Of a stretch of 64,000 nt of DNA, positions 58,745 to 64,000 are shown piece after piece. The notes under the pieces were generated by a model, which was not told the origin of the DNA, did not search any database, and saw only the letters and a list, made by a program, of their open reading frames with translations. This DNA comes from Paramacrobiotus metropolitanus (Eukaryota; Tardigrada; Eutardigrada; Parachela; Macrobiotidae), in NCBI RefSeq assembly GCF_019649055.1, contig NW_026570273.1:620001-684000 (forward strand), written 5' to 3'. Position numbers and translations under genes: made by a program. Each line of letters begins with the position of its first letter. Within the stretch, counting starts at the first letter, position 1.

Positions 58745-60714
58745 ATGGCGTGGATATGGATTGCGTTACTGTTGGTTTCCACCGCCGGTGCAGGTCTGTA
58801 AAATTAGTGATAGAAGTGGCAAAATGTAGTTTCTTTAAAAAATGAATGGATTTACAGAAATTTTGTTACAGCGTCGAATTATCAGGAATTAAAAAATATA
58901 TATGGCAATGTACATATGTAGAATATTTATAACCGTTTTTACAAGGCGTTCTCAATACAATATTACAAGGCGTTCTCATATACTATAATACAATACAATA
59001 CAAGGCGTTCTCATATACTATAATTACGTGCGCGCGTTGAGAACTATAATGATTGTGTTGCATTTGACATAGCATGGTGCGAACCTTGATACGAATTTTG
59101 TTATTGAATTTTGATGAATTCAGTTTCAAATTTTTTGTGCCAGAAATAATTTCTTAAATTTGGTTTGTCCAACTACGTACTTTTTCATAGGAACACTGCA
59201 TAAATAAGAAACTGTACTCTGTACAAACAATATAACCTGGAAACTGCACCCACAGATCGATTGTTAATACTTAATTGTTAGAAGTGTATTATAAACGTTG
59301 ATTTTTCTGTTCGTGCCAATCTCCTTTTACGTATTAACGCACATTAGTCATCGGCATTTAAGTAAGTACTATCAAATTGTTTATAATTGTACTGCATCGT
59401 TACAAAAGCATTTTCAATAAATATTGCAGGACTGGCTGATACGATAACGTGTTATAACTGCAACGGTACGGTGGAGCAAGCCGGCACAGCCGGAACTGCC
59501 TGCGGCTGGTACAAAGGCTGGACGTCGTCCAATCTGGACAAGCGGACCGGCGTCATTTGTCCCGATGGAATCTGCTACACTCTCATGATTGTACGCTCAC
59601 AACTGCAGTATTTGGCCATGTGTTTATTTGTTTACACACTCCATAACGGCATAACTGTTATTCCCATTTTATTCTTCAGTTCAATATTTATATTTTATTC
59701 CATTTTAGGGAGGCACTGGTCAAGGTACGAGCTTGTGGAGGTGAAAACGACCCCGAAGGACAAACTGCCATCACCCTACAGCGTGCTCATAGTTATTTAT
59801 AATTTGCCGTGATAATTAAAATTATTAATAATTTGATTATACAAGTAATTAATCTGTTTATATATTTGGTTTACCATAGTATTTGAATAATAATATTTGT
59901 TAGTGTAATTATTATTAAAATTTTATCCATAATGATAAAAATGTATCTGTCAATTATTAGATGGATTCTAAAATAATTAATAATTAGTGTGGCTATTCGA
60001 ATAATCCCTTACACTGCGAGGAATAAACTGCAGTAATAATAATGGGAAACTGGAAATATAATCTTAATTTTCATATCTGGGTGCTGTGTAGTGGCGACTA
60101 TATACCGCGGCTGTGGCCAGGTGACCTGCGATAAGCTGCCGCGCGGCTGGGAGAAACAGGAAGCTGTTTGTGATAGCGCTACGAACAAGGTCAAGCCGCC
60201 GCCCGCCAACGAGAAACTGAACGACATCCGCCTGTTCCAAGCCAGCCTGCCCGGCAATGTCAGCGTCACCAACCTGCAGTACTGTGACACGGACTGGTGC
60301 GGGACGGGCGGCGAGCAGATTGTCCAGCGCTACACCACAGCGCTAGCGGCCGCCGCCGCGCCACCGGCGACACCAGCGCCGCCACCCCCTCCAGCCGTGG
60401 TCCCAGTGGTGGTGCCGCCACCAACCAATGTCGTTACCACCAATAACGTCGCCGGGACAGGGGACCAGGCGGGGACGTCGAATCAGCCGGCGAATGGGGC
60501 CGTCGTGGTACCGGTTATAACGAACGGTACCGTAGAAATTGCTTTGAAATAATATTATTACGCGGTATACGATAACTCCGATTGCGTTGCAGGCGGTGGG
60601 CAGACACCCGCGCCGGTGGATACCTCCAAAGTGGCCGCCGGGAACGCGGTCAGTGCGGGAGCCGTCTCCACGGGAACGGATAATAATCAGCCGGCTGCCG
60701 GTACATTGCAATAA
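58745..60714 (+). CDS. Ly6/uPAR-like (LU) protein, C type, with 16-nt microexon and Pro/Ala tail
   Basis: Exon 1 (58745-58793) encodes the signal peptide MAWIWIALLLVSTAGA, phase 1. Exon 2 (59430-59590) encodes ADTITCYNCNGTVEQAGTAG, TACGWYKGWTSSNLDK, ICPDGICYTLMI, phase 0. The microexon GGAGGCACTGGTCAAG (59709-59724, residues GGTGQ) lies between TTTTAG and GTACGA. Exon 4 (60092-60526) encodes ATIYRGCGQVTCDKLPRGW, EAVCDSA, LQYCDTDWCGTGGEQ, then a low-complexity Ala/Pro/Val/Thr tail. A 66-nt intron leads to exon 5 (60593-60714), GGQTPAPVDTSKVAAGNAVS.. to stop. Phases sum to 260 residues. The tail looks mucin-like (many Thr, Pro) and has no GPI signal, so a secreted or O-glycosylated form is inferred. 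The mirror copy at 19480-20608 is dead. Confidence 0.8.
58930..59025. repeat. Short tandem repeat in LU-C intron 1
   Basis: Units like ACAAGGCGTTCTCATATACT recur about three times, with AATACAATACA filler. This is a local minisatellite. Confidence 0.7.
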
Positions 60715-61046
60715 TTGACCGTATTTTATCTATTATTTACATAATTAATCGTATTCACTGTAGGTACTATCATGTTATTTACATGATAAAATACAAATTT
60801 ACCGTATTTTATCGGATATTATTTGTTTCACTGTTTTCCATTTATTTTTTTGATTTATGGGTTAGGCCGCCGCTAATTAGGAAACTCACTAAAGCAATTG
60901 TTTAAATTGAATTTCTTTGATTACGAAGCTTGAAATAATTACTACCGGTATAGTACAGTTTTTTTTCTTGAACGACAGGCTGTGATTTTATTAAGAGCAA
61001 ATTAAATCAAAGACACGTAAAACATGTATGTGATGCATTTACATAG

Positions 61047-62277
61047 GTGGCGTCGTGATCCGACCAGGCACAATGCTCAACAGTTGTCTGCAGTGCCGCA
61101 GTCAAGCTAACGACATTTGTGGATTGCGCGGCTCGGATCTGCTGGGATCCGTGCGGACCGTCAACTGCAATGCCGGGTTCTGTTTCATTTTCGTCAGGGT
61201 AAGTTCTCTTTCTAGACGCATATAATTTTTCTGCCAGAACTGTCGCCATAGCAGTAAACGAACGCACACAACGATCTGATTGCTCTTGATAATTCTATCA
61301 TCACGTGTAGAAATGTAGTGCATTGGCTTTGTATCATTCTGAACTCGAAGGGCGCTTCCGTTGGTGTATGTCTATTATAACACAGCGGCGGCGCATTCTT
61401 AAATTAAGGATGCAAGACTTTCCTTTTTATTTTCGCAACTATATAAACATTCAACGGTCACAGATCGGCTGTTATTTGGCCTATCAGGAAAATAATGATA
61501 TAATTATCAAAATAATTATATTTTTAGTATCGAGATTCCGGGAAATTCTGTATAGAACAATTTTCTCTCAATATACGTACTAATATACATCAATATTACA
61601 TATACATTTATCGGTAAAATCAATAATAAATATTGTATTACTTTGACATTGGATTCTTAAATACGCATGAACTGCTTAACCTAACCCACTACTTGTTAAG
61701 ATATAATGATTATAAAAAATAGATCATGTAAATTGATTAATTTCTATAAACTGATTGCTTTCTAACATTTTAATTAGTGTGTACCAGCGCTGGCTTTATT
61801 CTAAAAGCTTGTCATTGCCGAATAAAAGCAAATGTATATTTAACCGATATTTGTTTACGTATCAATAGGTGTTTATAAAGTCTTAAATTTATTTCGACTG
61901 CATATTTTAGGCCGAAGCCGGTCAGCCGGCCGGCCATGGTGACGCGCGGCTGTGGCCCGCTGCCGTGTTCGTTGATCCCGGGCGCCAACGGTGACAGTCG
62001 CCTCTGTGATGAATACGGCCGCGTACCGCCCATCGACGCCAACAACGGATTGTTCAACCAGACGCGCTCCTACTACGTGCCTTTTGGCCCGGGTCAGGGC
62101 CTGCAAGCCGGCACCCTGCAGTACTGCGACAGCGGGTCCAACTGCAATTCCGGATCCATTATCAATTTTCCATTGAAGAATTACTATTATCTCGTGGGCA
62201 GCACGGCTAGTAGACTGCTGCCGGGGTATTCCTTATTTGCAATGGGCACGGCGATAATCCTGGCTGTGATAGGCTAA
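61047..62277 (+). CDS. GPI-anchored Ly6/uPAR-like (LU) protein, A type (signal exon not located)
   Basis: Exon 2 (61047-61198) follows TTACATAG in phase 1 and encodes MLNSCLQCRSQANDICGLRG, VNCNAGFCFIFVR, ending at GTAAGT in phase 0. The last exon encodes MVTRGCGPLPCSLIPGANGD, RLCDEYGRV, FNQTRSYYVPFGPGQG, LQYCDSGSNCNSG, and a hydrophobic GPI-type end, PGYSLFAMGTAIILAVIG. The obvious acceptor (ATTTTAG, exon from 61911) gives the wrong phase. An AG seven nt further on (exon from 61918) restores phase 0 and yields PVSRPAMVTRGCG. LU-A is the closest relative in the window. An upstream phase-1 signal exon should exist between 60715 and 61046 or earlier. Confidence 0.7.
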
Positions 62278-62734
62278 TTGCGTTGTATATGTGACCTTTA
62301 CCAATAGCTGTTTCGATACATAAATTGACGTGACGGATAATTAATGTTGTACCATATATTATCGTAGCTAAAGGCAATTCTGCAACGTCTTAATAAAACT
62401 GACGCGCACGTGACACTAAAGAATCAATTTGTAATTACTAGTATTATGGAGGCGCATCTCACAGCAAAATTGCAACAGTTGTATAGACGAGACGATCGTA
62501 CTTCAACACGGAATAAAAATTATCTCTCCTGAACAACTCAAAAAACAATTTATTCGGCATTTATCGCGCATGATACGTGCCATATGCGTCACAAATCTTA
62601 GCTGACGAGCGAAGCGAAGCGAACATTTTGCACAGCAAATACCGGCTTCCAACAGCAGCATTTTCGTAAGCTTTAAGCAGCATTATTTTTTTTCTTAATC
62701 AAAATCGGATGGAGAATCGCGTCATCGGGCGGCT
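62278..62734. other. LU-D 3' flank
   Basis: AATAAA at about 62393-62398 is a likely LU-D poly(A) signal, about 115 nt after the stop. The rest shows no gene. Confidence 0.5.
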
Positions 62735-62891
62735 CGACGTAGCGCGCACAGCACCGGACTGCGGCGCTGACGCTTGGCTCCTTTCTTGGGTGGAGCGTTG
62801 TCACAGGGTGGCAGTGTCGGCGGACTCACCGGTGCGGCGGTAACGACCGCGCCCTCGGTTGCGGTCTCCCTCGCCCGAATCCGTTGTGGCA
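62735..62891 (-). CDS. Possible exons of a basic, RG-rich protein (uncertain)
   Basis: On the minus strand a 62-nt exon (62891-62830) between GAAAACAG and GTGAGT encodes ATTDSGEGDRNRGRGRYRRT in one frame. Further along (to about 62735) another frame reads APPKKGAKRQRRSPVLCALR. Both are strongly basic and GC-rich, unlike the surroundings, and resemble ends of RNA-binding proteins. The join between them is unclear. The rest of the gene would lie beyond the hAT-like element to the right. Confidence 0.25.
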
Positions 62892-62996
62892 CTGTTTTCA
62901 TAAATAAGTAACAGGATCACAAAATTAATGCACAGCGAATGTATAACTGCATTATCTGTTTTCGAATTATACATAGATTTTTCTGGATGGGTCTGC

Positions 62997-63907
62997 CGGG
63001 GTTGTTGATACCAGGCACTTGAGCGGTTCTGTGGTATTGGTATTTTGGTATACCAGTTTATATCACTGGTATACCAGTTAATACCACTGGTATTACCAAT
63101 AATACCTGGTATTCTATATATGCTATGGTATTGGGCTTTTTTCGTTGAAATTAAACTAGGTATAAGCTTTAACATGAAAAAACGGTTAACTGATCCTTTC
63201 CACCCTCCGAACAAATCATGAAGTATTTAAAACGCGGTCGCTTATTTGATAATTTTCTCACATGCGGGCAAGAATCCAGTGTTCTTGATGCGGGTCAACC
63301 CACAGCCAGTGAATTAGAACACTTAGACTGATCGTCCGTTTATTCCGACTCGTTGTTCAGGCTTGCTCGAATATGTACCTGGATTTACATTTTACAGCTA
63401 GATTTATTACAGCAGCTCTTAATGATATCAAACGGGTAGTTTTGCTTAACATATACTTTTTTAACCAATTTTGCTTAACATGTGCTTAATCAGTTTTTGA
63501 AATGAGCACAAAATAATGATTTCTAATTACCGTATAATTTCTGACTGATATACCTCGTAGATGCTGATGTAGAGCGAATGATGAATACTTCTATCACCTT
63601 GCTTCTATCAAACTGCATGGTAGTGAACGATAATAGCACAGTAAGCGACAGAGACTGATTCTTCAGAATAACAAATCGTAACGCTGGCAGTAGATTTACG
63701 ATTTTAAAAACCTTCTCCATCTCCTGTAGTCCTGCACTGCAAATTAAATTAAATTTTGGAAATACCATACGCATTTTGGTATAGCAAACTTTATCTGGTA
63801 TATCTGGTATTTAATTTTACCATTTGACACCTGCCTGATATACCATTGGTAAGTGGTATACCAGCCGTACCACAATACCAAATACCAAATGGTATCAACA
63901 ACCCTAG
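62997..63907. mobile_element. hAT-like non-autonomous element with TGGTATACC repeats
   Basis: The left end CGGGGTTGTTGATACCA and the right end (inward) CTAGGGTTGTTGATACCA are inverted repeats. Flanking 8-mers GGGTCTGC (62989-62996) and CCGTCTGC (63908-63915) agree at six of eight positions. Sub-terminal zones (63030-63140 and 63760-63900) are full of TGGTAT/ATACCA words that can pair. There is no transposase frame. This looks like a hAT-type MITE. Confidence 0.6.
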
Positions 63908-64000
63908 CCGTCTGCGAGTTTTGATACATTTTTAGCGCTGTTCGCGGTTACCAAAAATTTTTGTGCCAAGCCCGTGCAGACATAAGTGCAGAGATATTTA

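Noticed and set aside
62801-63214. 137-codon minus-strand open frame as one protein
   Set aside because: Most of it runs through the TGGTAT-rich hAT-like element. Only the first 62 nt look exon-like.

Overview
This is animal nuclear DNA. Coding pieces are short, comparatively GC-rich exons with GT..AG borders, set in AT-rich introns and spacers, and most genes begin with a tiny signal-peptide exon that ends in phase 1. My best guess is a tardigrade: the F-box-like protein with an N-terminal WNxVDVxVxGxLxHG region and the divergent rhodopsin-type receptor resemble families I associate with that phylum. That is from memory and unchecked.

The window is a nursery of small secreted or GPI-anchored proteins. 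The main family is Ly6/uPAR-like (LU, three-finger). It has ten cysteines split over two half-domains, RGCG opening the second half and a (L/V)QYC....C(N) ending. I count 12 copies or fragments. Two architectures exist: an A type, in which the two half-domain exons join directly in phase 0, and a B/C/F type, in which a 16- or 22-nt microexon joins them and shifts phase 0 to phase 1. A pair of A-type paralogues carries an EF-hand exon after the LU domain. A second, unrecognised secreted family (called P here) has six copies plus two short related pieces and usually sits beside an LU gene. A third unrecognised secreted pair (called X here) lies at 51.7-57.1 kb.

Layout: 2.1-4.5 kb F-box-like gene (+); 5.3-6.1 foldback repeat; 6.2-8.8 receptor pseudogene (-); 10.6-12.1 P and LU pseudogenes (+); 13.6-20.6 minus-strand P/LU block; 23.6-28.0 minus-strand LU-EF-hand and LU-F genes, with a hAT-like element in the LU-F intron; 28.7-30.4 plus-strand pseudogene copies of the same two; 32.4 P fragment; 33.3-35.9 second F-box-like gene (-); 37.7-41.8 head-to-head P pair; 43.8-46.7 LU-B; 47.8-49.7 LU-A (GPI); 51.7-57.1 X pair; 58.7-60.7 LU-C; 61.0-62.3 LU-D (GPI); 63.0-63.9 second hAT-like element.

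The arrangement is mirror-like. Gene order to the left on the minus strand (F, EF, C, A, P, B, P) is partly repeated to the right on the plus strand (F, EF, P, A, P, B, A, C, D), with the axis near 28 kb. Usually one member of a pair is intact and the other carries a nonsense or frameshift lesion. Many smaller inverted repeats (about 50-300 bp arms) add to this palindromic character. Gene models come from reading splice signals, phase and paralogue alignment by eye, so borders of weak exons may be off.
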